Source: an uncultured Rhodocyclaceae bacterium (GTDB lineage Bacteria; Pseudomonadota; Gammaproteobacteria; Burkholderiales; Rhodocyclaceae). Taken from it: a stretch of 24,803 bases of DNA. Positions 1 to 7,018 of this stretch are shown here, one piece after another; position 1 is the first letter of the stretch, and every line of letters begins with the position of its first letter. The stretch lies in assembly GCA_900549295.1 (NCBI GenBank), contig URNG01000041.1, positions 1-24,803 on the forward strand, read 5' to 3'. The position numbers were made by a program, and so were the translations under genes. Under the pieces are notes generated by a model. It was given only the letters and a program-made list of their open reading frames with translations. It made no database searches and was not told the DNA's origin.

Positions 1-171
1 ATCGATGCGTCCGTGATGCCCACGCTGATCGGCGGGAACACCAATGCGCCGACCATCATGATCGCGGAGCGGGCGTCGGACCTGATCCGCAACCGGCCGG
101 TGCTGACGTCCGCACCCCTTCCGTCGGCGCGACCCGCGCCTGAGGCGATTCCGCTGGCCACCGCCGGCTGA
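1..171 (+). CDS. GMC-family oxidoreductase, C-terminal fragment (window edge)
   Basis: Frame 1 is open from the first base to a TGA at 169-171, giving 56 residues. The visible peptide contains DASVMPTLIGGNTNAPTIMI, followed by an AERASDLIR stretch. This is the hallmark C-terminal block of glucose-methanol-choline (GMC) flavin oxidoreductases such as choline and alcohol dehydrogenases, where the Asn in NTNAPT lies close to the active site and FAD. The last ~25 residues are a Pro/Ala-rich tail outside the conserved domain. The N-terminal FAD-binding part lies outside the window, so the substrate cannot be stated. The gene points toward the truncated glyS fragment on the opposite strand, which is not a usual neighbour. 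Confidence 0.85.
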   Translation: MDASVMPTLIGGNTNAPTIMIAERASDLIRNRPVLTSAPLPSARPAPEAIPLATAG

Positions 172-327
172 TCGCGGCACCCGCCAGGGACCGCCGTACT
201 CCGGCCCGGCGCGGCCGTTCTTGACGCCGCGGAGAGCTGAACGCGTGGCGCGCGTTCGCAGCGATGGCCCGGAATTTGCATGTCCACGCACGAAGCGTCC
301 GGCATGCAGCCAAGCGCCTGTACGTAT

Positions 328-834
328 TCAGGCGGCGTACAACGCACGGAGAAATGGGACGCTCGGCACATCTGCAATCTTCAGCAGGATGAACGACATG
401 GCCATCGAACTTCCCGCGGTTTGTGCAATGGAAAACAGCGGCGTTATGATCCCGGACAGCACCAGCTTTCGCAGGGCGTCTCGCACCATGAAACCGAAGA
501 AGAGCCGGCGGTCGCCGCATTCCCTGCGGATCGCCCTGGTCGGCATGATGCTTCCGCTGACGTTGTCGTCCACGGCGCAGACACCGCTGCGCTGGACATC
601 GCCGGGCGCCGCATCAGATGCCGGGGTTTCCGGCGCGGCCACCGCCAGCACCGCCGTGATGTGCGCGGCCAGCCGGCGCGGCGTGGCGAAGGCCGTGACC
701 TGGGCGTCAGCCGCTGCCAGCCCTTCCTTTTGCAGCGCGGCGAGCAGGGAGTTGGCGAAGGATTCGCCCAGTTTTTTCAGCGCCTTGGGCGGCAATTCTT
801 CAACGAAGAGTTCGACGAGGAGATTTTGGGTCAT
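328..834 (-). pseudogene. glyS: glyS fragment: N-terminus of glycyl-tRNA synthetase beta subunit joined to an unrelated tail
   Basis: The ATG at 834 opens MTQNLLVELFVEELPPKALK, the canonical start of the GlyRS beta subunit, and similarity continues through the ATPRRLA block to about residue 70. The frame then runs on for ~95 residues unlike GlyS and stops with TGA at 328, giving 168 aa; normal GlyS is roughly 690-720 aa. The tail includes a hydrophobic stretch at about residues 120-160 and keeps GC-rich third positions, so it could be the end of another gene fused in frame, but I do not recognise it. The start lies 35 bp after the glyQ stop, the normal glyQ-glyS arrangement. GlyS carries tRNA-recognition domains and is essential in alpha2beta2-type GlyRS. 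The break near 600-630 is therefore either a rearrangement with a second copy elsewhere or an assembly misjoin. Confidence 0.8.
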
Positions 835-869
835 GGCATTTTTTCGGGAAACTTGGAGGGGCGCGGCTT

Positions 870-1814
870 TCACGCGGCTTTCTTGGCGTTCTGCTCGGCG
901 AGCCGGGTCAGCACGTCGTTCGCCCAGTCGCGCGGGGCCATCGGGAAACCGAGGCGGGCGCGCGAATCGAGGTAGCTCTGGGCGACGGCGCGGGCAAGGT
1001 TGCGGATGCGGCCGATGTAGGCGGCGCGCTCCGTCACCGAAATGGCACCGCGCGCATCGAGCAGGTTGAAGGTGTGCGCGGCTTTCAGCACCTGCTCGTA
1101 GGCGGGCAGCGCGAGTTGCGCGCCGATCAGGTGCTGCGCCTGCTTTTCGTGCGCCGAGAAGGCGGTGAACAGGAAATCGGCATCCGAATGCTCGAAGTTG
1201 TAGGCCGACTGCTCGACTTCGTTCTGGTGATAGACGTCGCCGTAGGTCAGCCCGTCGGTCCACACCAGATCGTAGACGTTCTCGACGCCTTGCAGGTACA
1301 TGGCGAGGCGCTCGATGCCGTAGGTGATTTCGCCGGTGATCGGCTTGCAGTCGATGCCGCCGACTTGCTGGAAATAGGTGAACTGCGTCACTTCCATGCC
1401 GTTCATCCAGACTTCCCAGCCCAGGCCCCAGGCGCCGAGGGTCGGGTTTTCCCAGTCGTCCTCGACGAAACGCACGTCGTTCTTCTTCAGGTCGAAGCCG
1501 AGCGCTTCCAGCGAGCCGAGGTAAAGATCGAGAATGTTGTCCGGCGCGGGTTTCAGCACCACCTGATACTGGTAGTAGTGCTGCATGCGGTTGGGGTTTT
1601 CGCCGTAGCGGCCGTCCTTGGGTCGGCGCGACGGCTGCACGTAGGCCGCTTTCCACGGCTCCGGGCCGATGGCGCGCAGGAAGGTGGCGGTGTGGCTGGT
1701 GCCGGCGCCGACTTCCATGTCGTAAGGCTGGAGCAGGGCGCAGCCCTGGGCGGCCCAGTATTGTTGCAGGCGCAGGATGATTTCCTGAAAACTCGGTTTG
1801 TGCGGGGTGGTCAT
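870..1814 (-). CDS. glyQ: Glycyl-tRNA synthetase alpha subunit
   Basis: This 314-aa protein is full length for the family and begins MTTPHKPSFQEIILRLQQYW, typical of GlyQ. It contains the class II aminoacyl-tRNA synthetase core with QPYDMEVGAGTSHTATFLRA, YVQPSRRPKDGRYGENPNR and GWEVWMNGMEVTQFTYFQQ. The alpha subunit carries the active site for glycyl-adenylate formation and transfer to tRNA-Gly, and works in the cytoplasm as an alpha2beta2 tetramer with GlyS. The ATG at 1812-1814 is preceded on the minus strand by a sigma70-like promoter at 1857-1885. The following gene should be the beta subunit, but only its first ~70 codons are present. No internal defect is visible in glyQ. Confidence 0.98.
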   Translation of the reverse strand: MTTPHKPSFQEIILRLQQYWAAQGCALLQPYDMEVGAGTSHTATFLRAIGPEPWKAAYVQPSRRPKDGRYGENPNRMQHYYQYQVVLKPAPDNILDLYLGSLEALGFDLKKNDVRFVEDDWENPTLGAWGLGWEVWMNGMEVTQFTYFQQVGGIDCKPITGEITYGIERLAMYLQGVENVYDLVWTDGLTYGDVYHQNEVEQSAYNFEHSDADFLFTAFSAHEKQAQHLIGAQLALPAYEQVLKAAHTFNLLDARGAISVTERAAYIGRIRNLARAVAQSYLDSRARLGFPMAPRDWANDVLTRLAEQNAKKAA

Positions 1815-1856
1815 GAGCAGCGGCGCGCCGTCGGCGCGGAAAAGCGGAAACCCCCG

Positions 1857-1885
1857 ATTCTACTTTTTTTCCGGGCTTTGGTCAG
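1857..1885 (-). promoter_or_regulatory. Putative sigma70 promoter of glyQ
   Basis: Read on the minus strand, CTGACC (1885-1880) is followed after 17 nt by TAGAAT (1862-1857). The -10 lies about 43 bp upstream of the glyQ ATG. Spacing is ideal and the match to TTGACA/TATAAT is moderate. Inference from sequence pattern only. Confidence 0.5.
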
Positions 1886-2027
1886 GCGGCGAGCGAACAG
1901 GCGGCAAGCGGTGGGTGGCACAGGAAACGGAGAGGGGAATGGTGAAGCGGCGCGCTTTCCGAGCGTGAAAAATGCATCGGCGCTATGTCATGTAATATGT
2001 CGGGCCCGTTTGTGTGAGGTGATCGGA

Positions 2028-3542
2028 ATGCGAGGTTTGGCTGTTTGCTGCGTGTTGCCCCTGCTGTTCGCCGGTGCGGCGCAGGCTGAGGAAAGCATGA
2101 GTGAGACGCTGGCTGGCGTGCGCTGCACGGCGGCGCAGCAAGTGCTGCCGGCGGCGGATGTGCTGGAAAACGAGCTTGCGCAGCATCAGCTACTGAGCGA
2201 GGAGGTTCTGAGCCTGCGGGCGCGCGCGGTCGATTTTCTGGAAGAATTGCAAGAGAAGGATGCCCGGAAAGAAGCCTACTCCGGCAGCGACCTGCGCCGC
2301 CTGAACCAGGGCGCGGCCGACATGCTTGCCATGCGCCATCGACTCCTGCAGGCGGTCAATGCGCATGAATGCTGGCTCGAAATGCCGGTGCCGGAAGATC
2401 CGCGGCAGGCGCGTATTCAGGCGACAGGCGTGGCGATGTCCTTGTCGGCGGCGTTGCTGCTGTATGACAACTATTTGTCGGCGGTGGGTTTGTATCGCGC
2501 CAATCCTTCGTTGCGTCAGCATCTGAATAGCCAGGACAAGGGATTCGCTTTACCGAGCGGGGAGCTGACGCGTATTGCGATGTCGTTCAATTCGGCGCTC
2601 AACCGCGCCCGGGCGCAGCGTGCGCTGAGTTGGTACGAACGGCATGCGCAATTTCTCGCAGTTTCGGAAAATGGTGCGGAACGGTATCTGGGGCAGTTGA
2701 TCGAGCAAAGCCCGGCTTACCAGATGGTGCGCCGTTTCGAGCCATTGGGTTATGTCGGGCGGCAACTCGGGTTTTTCAGCCTGTTTACGCTCGATACCCT
2801 CAACAAGCTCAAAAAAGAAGGGGTCAATCTCTCCAGCCTGTTCTTTGGCAATGCCGTCGGGCTGGTCGAATTACGGCGGGGCAAGCTCGACGGCGATGCG
2901 GACAGCCTGCAGAAACTGACGCAAAACGTGCGCGCCGGCGACGTATTGCTGGAAAAAACGCCGTTTCGTCTGACGGATAGTTTCATCCCCGGCCATTATG
3001 GCCACGTGGCCATCTGGGTGGGAAACGAGGCTGAATTGCGCGATTTGGGGATTTGGGAAAACCCGGTGGTGCAGCCGCATCAAGCCAGGATTCGTGCCGG
3101 ACGGGGTGTGGTCGAGGCCCTGCGGGCCGGCGTCAAGATGAACACCTTGCGCCATTTCATGAATGTCGACGATTTGGTCCTGATGCGCCCGCATGCGATC
3201 GGCGATGCGCAGCGTGCCGAAGTCATCCTGCAAACCCTGCGTCAGGTGGGCAAGGCTTATGATTTCAATTTTGACGTTGAATCCACGGATCGTATCGTGT
3301 GTTCCGAACTCGTTTATCACGCCTATGGCGATGTGCGCTGGCCCACCCAGCGTCAACTGGGGCGCGTCACCATCAGCCCGGATAACGTGGCCGCGCAAGC
3401 CGTTCCGGGAGGGGGGTTCCGTGTGGCACTGCTCTACCGCGACGGCAAGGAAATCACGGAAAAGCCGGAAGAGTTGATCCGCAGCCTCGTCCAGCCGTGG
3501 TCCTTGGAAATGACGGAAGATCGGGCGGCACCCGGGGGCTGA
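2028..3542 (+). CDS. Secreted YiiX/YebB-like permuted papain-fold (NlpC/P60 superfamily) cysteine hydrolase
   Basis: The ATG at 2028 has an AGGTGA-type ribosome binding site just upstream. It gives a 504-aa protein whose first 20 residues form a signal peptide (hydrophobic core, AQA cleavage site), so it probably acts in the periplasm or envelope. Residues ~30-290 are helical and not recognised. Residues ~300-470 look like the circularly permuted papain-like fold of the YiiX/peptidase C92 type: AGDVLLEK (303-310), GHYGHVAIWVG with candidate catalytic His323/326, GRGVVEAL with a polar residue near 363, and IVCSELVYHAY with candidate nucleophile Cys425. The permuted order, His before Cys, is the family hallmark. 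Members act on amide or ester bonds, and the substrate here is unknown. A lytic transglycosylase follows on the same strand, suggesting a cell-wall role by inference. The frame extends upstream to 1074, but that part is antisense to glyQ and is not genuine. Confidence 0.8.
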   Translation: MRGLAVCCVLPLLFAGAAQAEESMSETLAGVRCTAAQQVLPAADVLENELAQHQLLSEEVLSLRARAVDFLEELQEKDARKEAYSGSDLRRLNQGAADMLAMRHRLLQAVNAHECWLEMPVPEDPRQARIQATGVAMSLSAALLLYDNYLSAVGLYRANPSLRQHLNSQDKGFALPSGELTRIAMSFNSALNRARAQRALSWYERHAQFLAVSENGAERYLGQLIEQSPAYQMVRRFEPLGYVGRQLGFFSLFTLDTLNKLKKEGVNLSSLFFGNAVGLVELRRGKLDGDADSLQKLTQNVRAGDVLLEKTPFRLTDSFIPGHYGHVAIWVGNEAELRDLGIWENPVVQPHQARIRAGRGVVEALRAGVKMNTLRHFMNVDDLVLMRPHAIGDAQRAEVILQTLRQVGKAYDFNFDVESTDRIVCSELVYHAYGDVRWPTQRQLGRVTISPDNVAAQAVPGGGFRVALLYRDGKEITEKPEELIRSLVQPWSLEMTEDRAAPGG

Positions 3543-3543
3543 T

Positions 3544-3590
3544 GCCGGTGTCTGCGGATTAGGGGTTTGTTGCGCGCAGCCGACACCGGC
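3544..3590 (+). terminator. Inverted repeat after the YiiX-like gene, weak terminator candidate
   Basis: GCCGGTGTC at 3544-3552 pairs perfectly with GACACCGGC at 3582-3590, and TGCG (3553-3556) can extend the stem with CGCA (3575-3578) across a 3-nt bulge. It begins one base after the stop codon. No strong T-run follows, so Rho-independent termination is uncertain. Confidence 0.35.
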
Positions 3591-3614
3591 GTCTGTCCGA
3601 TTGCCTTGCGTGGA

Positions 3615-3642
3615 TTGACTTCTCCCAATAAATCAATAGAAT
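3615..3642 (+). promoter_or_regulatory. Sigma70-type promoter of the lytic transglycosylase gene
   Basis: TTGACT at 3615-3620 and TAGAAT at 3637-3642 are separated by 16 nt, close to consensus in sequence and spacing. The predicted start near 3649 leaves a leader of about 170 nt before the ATG at 3819. Confidence 0.65.
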
Positions 3643-3650
3643 GCGCCGTT

Positions 3651-3665
3651 TGCTGCAGTGCAGCA
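3651..3665. promoter_or_regulatory. Perfect 15-bp palindrome at the predicted transcription start
   Basis: TGCTGCAGTGCAGCA reads as TGCTGCA and TGCAGCA around a central G. It begins about 9 bp after the -10 hexamer, where a repressor operator would act. It overlaps the first stem of the structured leader by three bases. No regulator can be named. Confidence 0.35.
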
Positions 3666-3753
3666 CCGGATTGCCGGCGCACCGATAACCTATTTGCAAG
3701 CGCCGCCCGGCGGGAGTTCCCGCCCGTTTTCATGGATTGAAAACCTCCGGTGC
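3663..3753 (+). ncRNA. Four-helix cloverleaf-like 5' leader RNA element, unidentified
   Basis: Four stems can form within 91 nt. P1 is GCACCGGA (3663-3670) with TCCGGTGC (3746-3753), 8 bp. P2 is CGGCGC (3675-3680) with GCGCCG (3700-3705), 6 bp with a 19-nt loop. P3 is GGCGGG (3709-3714) with CCCGCC (3719-3724), 6 bp with a 4-nt loop. P4 is GTTTTCA (3726-3732) with TGAAAAC (3738-3744), 7 bp with a 5-nt loop. All are perfect Watson-Crick helices around a compact four-way junction with short linkers. The element lies between the promoter and the ribosome binding site of the transglycosylase gene, so a cis-regulatory role is plausible. Arm sizes do not fit a tRNA, and I do not recognise it as a known riboswitch class. 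Confidence 0.5.
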
Positions 3754-3818
3754 CGTACCGACTTAAACCATTGCCGCGCTGTGTTTTTTCCGGTCGGCGA
3801 TCCAGTAAAGGAGGACGT

Positions 3819-4550
3819 ATGATTGCTTCTCGAGCGGTTTCACAATTCGTTTCGCCGGCGTTTTTGCGGGCTTTTGAAATTTTCGCGCACGCCGTGCGCA
3901 AGGTATTGATGCTGGCCGGCGTCATTTTTGTGCTTGGCTTGGCCGGCACCTACCAGGGGCATTCGGGGTTCATCGACGGCGTGCAGGCTATGTTCCCGGC
4001 GGGCGTCAATGCGAGCGAGGACGCGGCGGGCCATGCTTTGGCGAGCGCGGGCGACGAGGCGTCGCAAATGCTCCTGGCCGAAGGCAAGCGCCTCCTGCCG
4101 AGCATGCAGCAGGCGCTGAATTCGGTCGCCCGCCGCTATCGGGTGTCGAATGAGGTTCTGGTGCCGATTTTCCTGGCCGCGCAGGATAGTGGCCACGAAT
4201 TGGGACTCGATCCCTTGCTGATCGTCGCCGTGATCGGCGTTGAATCCGGCTTCAACCCCTTTTCGCAAAGCGTGGTCGGCGCGCAGGGCCTGATGCAGGT
4301 CATGCCGCGTTTTCACAGCGACAAACTGCCGGAAGATGCAGGCGCCCTGCCGTTCTTCGATCCCATCACCAACGTGCAGATCGGCGCCCGCATCCTGCGC
4401 GAATCCATTGCCCGCAATGGCGGCCTGGTTCCCGGCCTGCAGCAGTTCGGCGGTGCCATCAACGATTCCGAGCGGCGCTATTCCACCAAGGTCATGACCG
4501 AACGCCGGCGTCTGGAAGCCGCTTTGCAATCGGTGAAGCGCAGCGCCTGA
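3819..4550 (+). CDS. Membrane-anchored lytic transglycosylase (SLT family 1)
   Basis: The ATG at 3819 follows a strong ribosome binding site (AAAGGAGG at 3807-3814), giving 243 aa. Residues ~27-45 form a hydrophobic segment, a signal anchor or uncleaved signal, which places the enzyme in the inner membrane facing the periplasm. Residues ~105-225 are a goose-type lysozyme/SLT fold: DPLLIVAVIGVESGFNP carries the predicted catalytic Glu142, followed by VGAQGLMQVMP (153-163) and the NVQIGARILRE helix. Such enzymes cleave the MurNAc-GlcNAc bond of peptidoglycan to 1,6-anhydroMurNAc ends. The usual AYNAG-type motif is replaced by a QQFGGAIND-like segment near 208-216, so this is a divergent member. 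Its own promoter and a structured leader lie upstream, and it converges on lnt. Confidence 0.9.
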   Translation: MIASRAVSQFVSPAFLRAFEIFAHAVRKVLMLAGVIFVLGLAGTYQGHSGFIDGVQAMFPAGVNASEDAAGHALASAGDEASQMLLAEGKRLLPSMQQALNSVARRYRVSNEVLVPIFLAAQDSGHELGLDPLLIVAVIGVESGFNPFSQSVVGAQGLMQVMPRFHSDKLPEDAGALPFFDPITNVQIGARILRESIARNGGLVPGLQQFGGAINDSERRYSTKVMTERRRLEAALQSVKRSA

Positions 4551-4552
4551 GC

Positions 4553-4580
4553 GGTTCCAGGGGAAAGGTTCCAGGGGAAA
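4553..4580. repeat. Tandem 14-bp duplication in the convergent intergenic region
   Basis: GGTTCCAGGGGAAA occurs twice head to tail (4553-4566 and 4567-4580), starting two bases after the transglycosylase stop codon. It looks like a simple slippage duplication. No strong terminator with a T-run is visible between the convergent ends of this gene and lnt. Confidence 0.7.
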
Positions 4581-4642
4581 TCAAAACCGTTCGATTTTGC
4601 TGGCAATGCCCTTCGGCAAAGCTCGGGGCGAACGGATTTTCC

Positions 4643-6127
4643 CTAGATGGGCCAGGCGCGGCGTTTTCTGCTCAACACCAAACCAAGAAGGATCAAGCCG
4701 AGCGCACCCCAATTGCCGAATCGGCTGTAAGGGGTTGTTCCCCGATGCGGGCGCACCTCGGTTTGCAGCACGGCGCGGGTGAAGGGCGGCAGTTGGGCGG
4801 TGATGCGGCCCCGGGTGTCGATGGCGGCGGTCATGCCGGTGTTGGTGGCACGCAGCATCGGGCGGCCCGTTTCCAGGGCGCGCAGGCGGGCGATCTGCAG
4901 GTGTTGCGGTTGCGCGAGCGAATCGCCGAACCAGGCGGTGTTGGAAAGATTGGCGAGAATGCCGGCGGCGGGCAGGGCGCGGATGATTTCTTCGCCGAAC
5001 GCATCTTCGTAACAGATATTTGCCGCCACCTGATAGGCCGCATCGCCCGCGCCGAAGGCAAAGCTGTTTTGTGGCGTCGGCCCGGCAGAGAAACTCGACA
5101 TGGGGATGTTCGCCTGCGCCATGAACCAGGCGAAACCGGGCGGGATGAATTCGCCGAACGGCACCAGATGCTGTTTGCTGTACACCTGCGTCGGTGCCGC
5201 GCCCAGGCTGACGGCGCTGTTGAAATAGGCACCGCGCGGATGCCCGCTGAGGGTGCCGACCAGAATGTTGCCGCCGTGCGGGCGGGCAAGGGCGGCGAGT
5301 TCATCCAGATAGCCGTCCGGCAGGTAGTCGATGAAGGCGGGCAGGGCGGTTTCCGGCAGGATGACGAGATCCGCCGGGTGGCTGGCGATCAGTTCGCGGT
5401 ACAGCGCCAGCGTCTGGCCGAAGGCGGCTGGGTCGAATTTCATCTGCAAGGGGACGTTGCCTTGCACCAGCGCGATTTTCAGCGTTGGGCCGTGCGCTTC
5501 GCTCCACTCGATCTGTTGCAGGCCGAAACCGGCGAGGCAGAGCAGGGCGGCGAGCGGCAGGCCGTGGCGGGGGCGGGCCAGCGCGGCGGCCATGCCGGCC
5601 AGCAGGAAGGAGAGGCCGAAAACGCCCAATACCGGCGCAAAACCCGCCAGCGGGCTGGGCGGCGTCTGGCTGTAACCGAGCGCAAGCCAGGGAAACCCCG
5701 TAAAAACCCAGGCGCGCAGCCAGTCGGCGCAAGCGATGAGGGCGGCAAAAAAGAGGATACGTTGCCAGAAGGCGGCAGGCCGGAAACGGCGGTAGAAGAA
5801 GCCGCTCAGGGCGGGGTAAAGCGCCAGCCCAGCGCAGAAAAGGAAAGTGGCTGGTGCCGCCAGCCAGGCGGGCATGCCGCCGAAAACGGACAGGCTGACG
5901 AAAATCCAGGAGACGCCCGCGAGGAAAAATCCCAGGCCGAACAGCCCACCCGCGAGCGCCGCCCGGCGGGCGGAGGCGGCGCGTTCAAACAGCAGGAAGA
6001 GCCCCAGCCAGACGAGTGGCGCGGCCCAGAAAAACCCGAACGGCGCAAAACACAGGACGCCGGTAACGCCCAGCAGCAAGGGGAGCAGATAGCCGGAGAC
6101 GGCTTGGTGGCGTAGCAGGGGCAGCAT
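4643..6127 (-). CDS. lnt: Apolipoprotein N-acyltransferase
   Basis: The 494-aa length is normal for Lnt. The N-terminal ~200 residues contain several transmembrane helices, followed by a periplasmic nitrilase-type domain (about 215-460) and a last membrane helix near 472-486 before a short basic tail. The catalytic triad is visible as Glu259 (VILPETALP), Lys318 (YSKQHLVPFGE) and Cys372 (NICYEDAFGEE). Lnt transfers an acyl chain from phospholipid to the alpha-amino group of the N-terminal diacylglyceryl cysteine of lipoproteins in the inner membrane, completing maturation before Lol sorting. The ATG lies 9 bp after the corC stop, so it is probably co-transcribed as the last gene of the miaB-phoH-ybeY-corC-lnt cluster. 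No defect is visible. Confidence 0.97.
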   Translation of the reverse strand: MLPLLRHQAVSGYLLPLLLGVTGVLCFAPFGFFWAAPLVWLGLFLLFERAASARRAALAGGLFGLGFFLAGVSWIFVSLSVFGGMPAWLAAPATFLFCAGLALYPALSGFFYRRFRPAAFWQRILFFAALIACADWLRAWVFTGFPWLALGYSQTPPSPLAGFAPVLGVFGLSFLLAGMAAALARPRHGLPLAALLCLAGFGLQQIEWSEAHGPTLKIALVQGNVPLQMKFDPAAFGQTLALYRELIASHPADLVILPETALPAFIDYLPDGYLDELAALARPHGGNILVGTLSGHPRGAYFNSAVSLGAAPTQVYSKQHLVPFGEFIPPGFAWFMAQANIPMSSFSAGPTPQNSFAFGAGDAAYQVAANICYEDAFGEEIIRALPAAGILANLSNTAWFGDSLAQPQHLQIARLRALETGRPMLRATNTGMTAAIDTRGRITAQLPPFTRAVLQTEVRPHRGTTPYSRFGNWGALGLILLGLVLSRKRRAWPI

Positions 6128-6136
6128 GCGCGTTTT

Positions 6137-6967
6137 TTAACCGGCGGCTGCGGGTTCCGGCGCAAGCGGGGCGACCAGCAGGGTGTACAGGCGGCGGCTG
6201 TCGGCGCGCAACACCTGGAAGCGGATGCCGGAGAACTCGAAACATTCGTTGCGTTTGGGGACGTGGCCGAGTTCGCCCATCAGGAACCCGCCGATGGTGT
6301 CGAATTCCTCGTCCGGGAAATTCGTGCAGAAGGCGGTGTTGAAATCGGCGATGCCGGTGGTGGCCTTGACCCGGTAGCGACCGCCCGCGTCGGCGCGGAT
6401 GTTGTCGTGGGTTTCGTCGAAATCGTATTCGTCCTCGATGTCGCCGACGATCTGTTCGAGCACGTCCTCGATGGTCACCAGCCCGGCCATGCCGCCGTAT
6501 TCGTTGACCACGATGGCCATGTGATTGCGCGAGACGCGGAATTCGCGCAGCAGCACGTCCAGACGCTTCGATTCGGGGATAAAAACGGCCGGGCGCAGCC
6601 ACTGGCGCAAATCGAAATGCTCCGGCGCAGGCTGGCGCAGCAAATCCTTGGCCAGCAGGATGCCCAGCACGTTGTCACGGTCGCCCTCGATCACCGGAAA
6701 GCGTGAATGGCCGGCGATGATGACGGTTTTCCGGATCACGTCGAAGGCGGCGTTGACGTCGATCACATCGGTCTGCGCGCGCGGAATCATCACCTCGGTC
6801 ACCGGTGTTTCGGAAGCCGCCAGCGCGCCCTGGATGATTCCCAGGGCATCGGCATCCAGCAGATTCTTCTCGTGCGCCGCCTGCAAAATCCGCAGCAACT
6901 GCGCCCGATCCTCGGGTTCACGCAGCAGTAGCGATGAAAGACGTTCGATGAAAGAAGGTTTGTCCAT
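6137..6967 (-). CDS. corC: CorC/YbeX-family CBS-domain protein (HlyC/CorC family)
   Basis: The 276-aa soluble protein has tandem CBS domains. The first (about 57-110) includes TEVMIPRAQTDVIDV and HSRFPVIEGDRDNVLGIL; the second (about 120-180) includes NHMAIVVNEYGGMAGLVT followed by IEDVLEQIVGDIEDE. A C-terminal CorC_HlyC transporter-associated domain (about 195-270) includes FCTNFPDEEFDTIGG and LGHVPKRNE. Homologues bind nucleotides and have been linked to magnesium/cobalt efflux and to ribosome-associated functions; lack of the DUF21 membrane part is normal for this short form. The ATG at 6967 has no purine-rich ribosome binding site: the bases just before it on the coding strand are a pyrimidine tract, one arm of a hairpin covering the end of ybeY. 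Coupling to ybeY translation is a reasonable inference. Confidence 0.95.
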   Translation of the reverse strand: MDKPSFIERLSSLLLREPEDRAQLLRILQAAHEKNLLDADALGIIQGALAASETPVTEVMIPRAQTDVIDVNAAFDVIRKTVIIAGHSRFPVIEGDRDNVLGILLAKDLLRQPAPEHFDLRQWLRPAVFIPESKRLDVLLREFRVSRNHMAIVVNEYGGMAGLVTIEDVLEQIVGDIEDEYDFDETHDNIRADAGGRYRVKATTGIADFNTAFCTNFPDEEFDTIGGFLMGELGHVPKRNECFEFSGIRFQVLRADSRRLYTLLVAPLAPEPAAAG

Positions 6968-6977
6968 TGTTTGGAGG

Positions 6978-7018
6978 GAGGGGAGAAGGGCGGCTTACCC
7001 TTCCCCCTTCTCCCTTCC
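6978..7018 (-). promoter_or_regulatory. Long hairpin spanning the ybeY stop codon and the corC leader
   Basis: GGGAGAAGGG at 6981-6990 and CCCTTCTCCC at 7005-7014 form a perfect 10-bp inverted repeat with a 14-nt loop, extendable outward by a wobble and three pairs to 6977-7018. The ybeY stop (6995-6997) lies in the loop. On the mRNA an AGGAGG within ybeY and a CCTCC just before corC face each other. No T-run follows, so translational control fits better than termination. Confidence 0.45.

Noticed and set aside
221..1069. Overlapping plus-strand frames of 231 and 282 aa opposite glyS and glyQ
   Set aside because: Arg/Ser-rich composition with no recognisable domain, antisense to glyQ and the glyS start.
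1074..2027. Upstream extension of the YiiX-like frame, giving an 822-aa protein
   Set aside because: This part is antisense to the well-supported glyQ gene, and the ribosome site and signal peptide both point to ATG 2028.
3663..3753. tRNA gene or tRNA-like remnant in the transglycosylase leader
   Set aside because: Four helices are present but arm and loop sizes do not fit a tRNA, and there is no TTCNA-type T-loop or CCA end.
3757..3775. Similarity of a TAAACCATTGC stretch to part of c-di-GMP-I riboswitches
   Set aside because: The rest of the motif (GNRA loop, GGGACGCAAAGCC-like block) is missing and the stems are arranged differently.
4745..6115. 456-aa plus-strand frame across lnt
   Set aside because: Low-complexity Gly/Gln/Arg/Glu-rich composition, exactly opposite a gene with a complete Lnt catalytic triad; a high-GC shadow frame.
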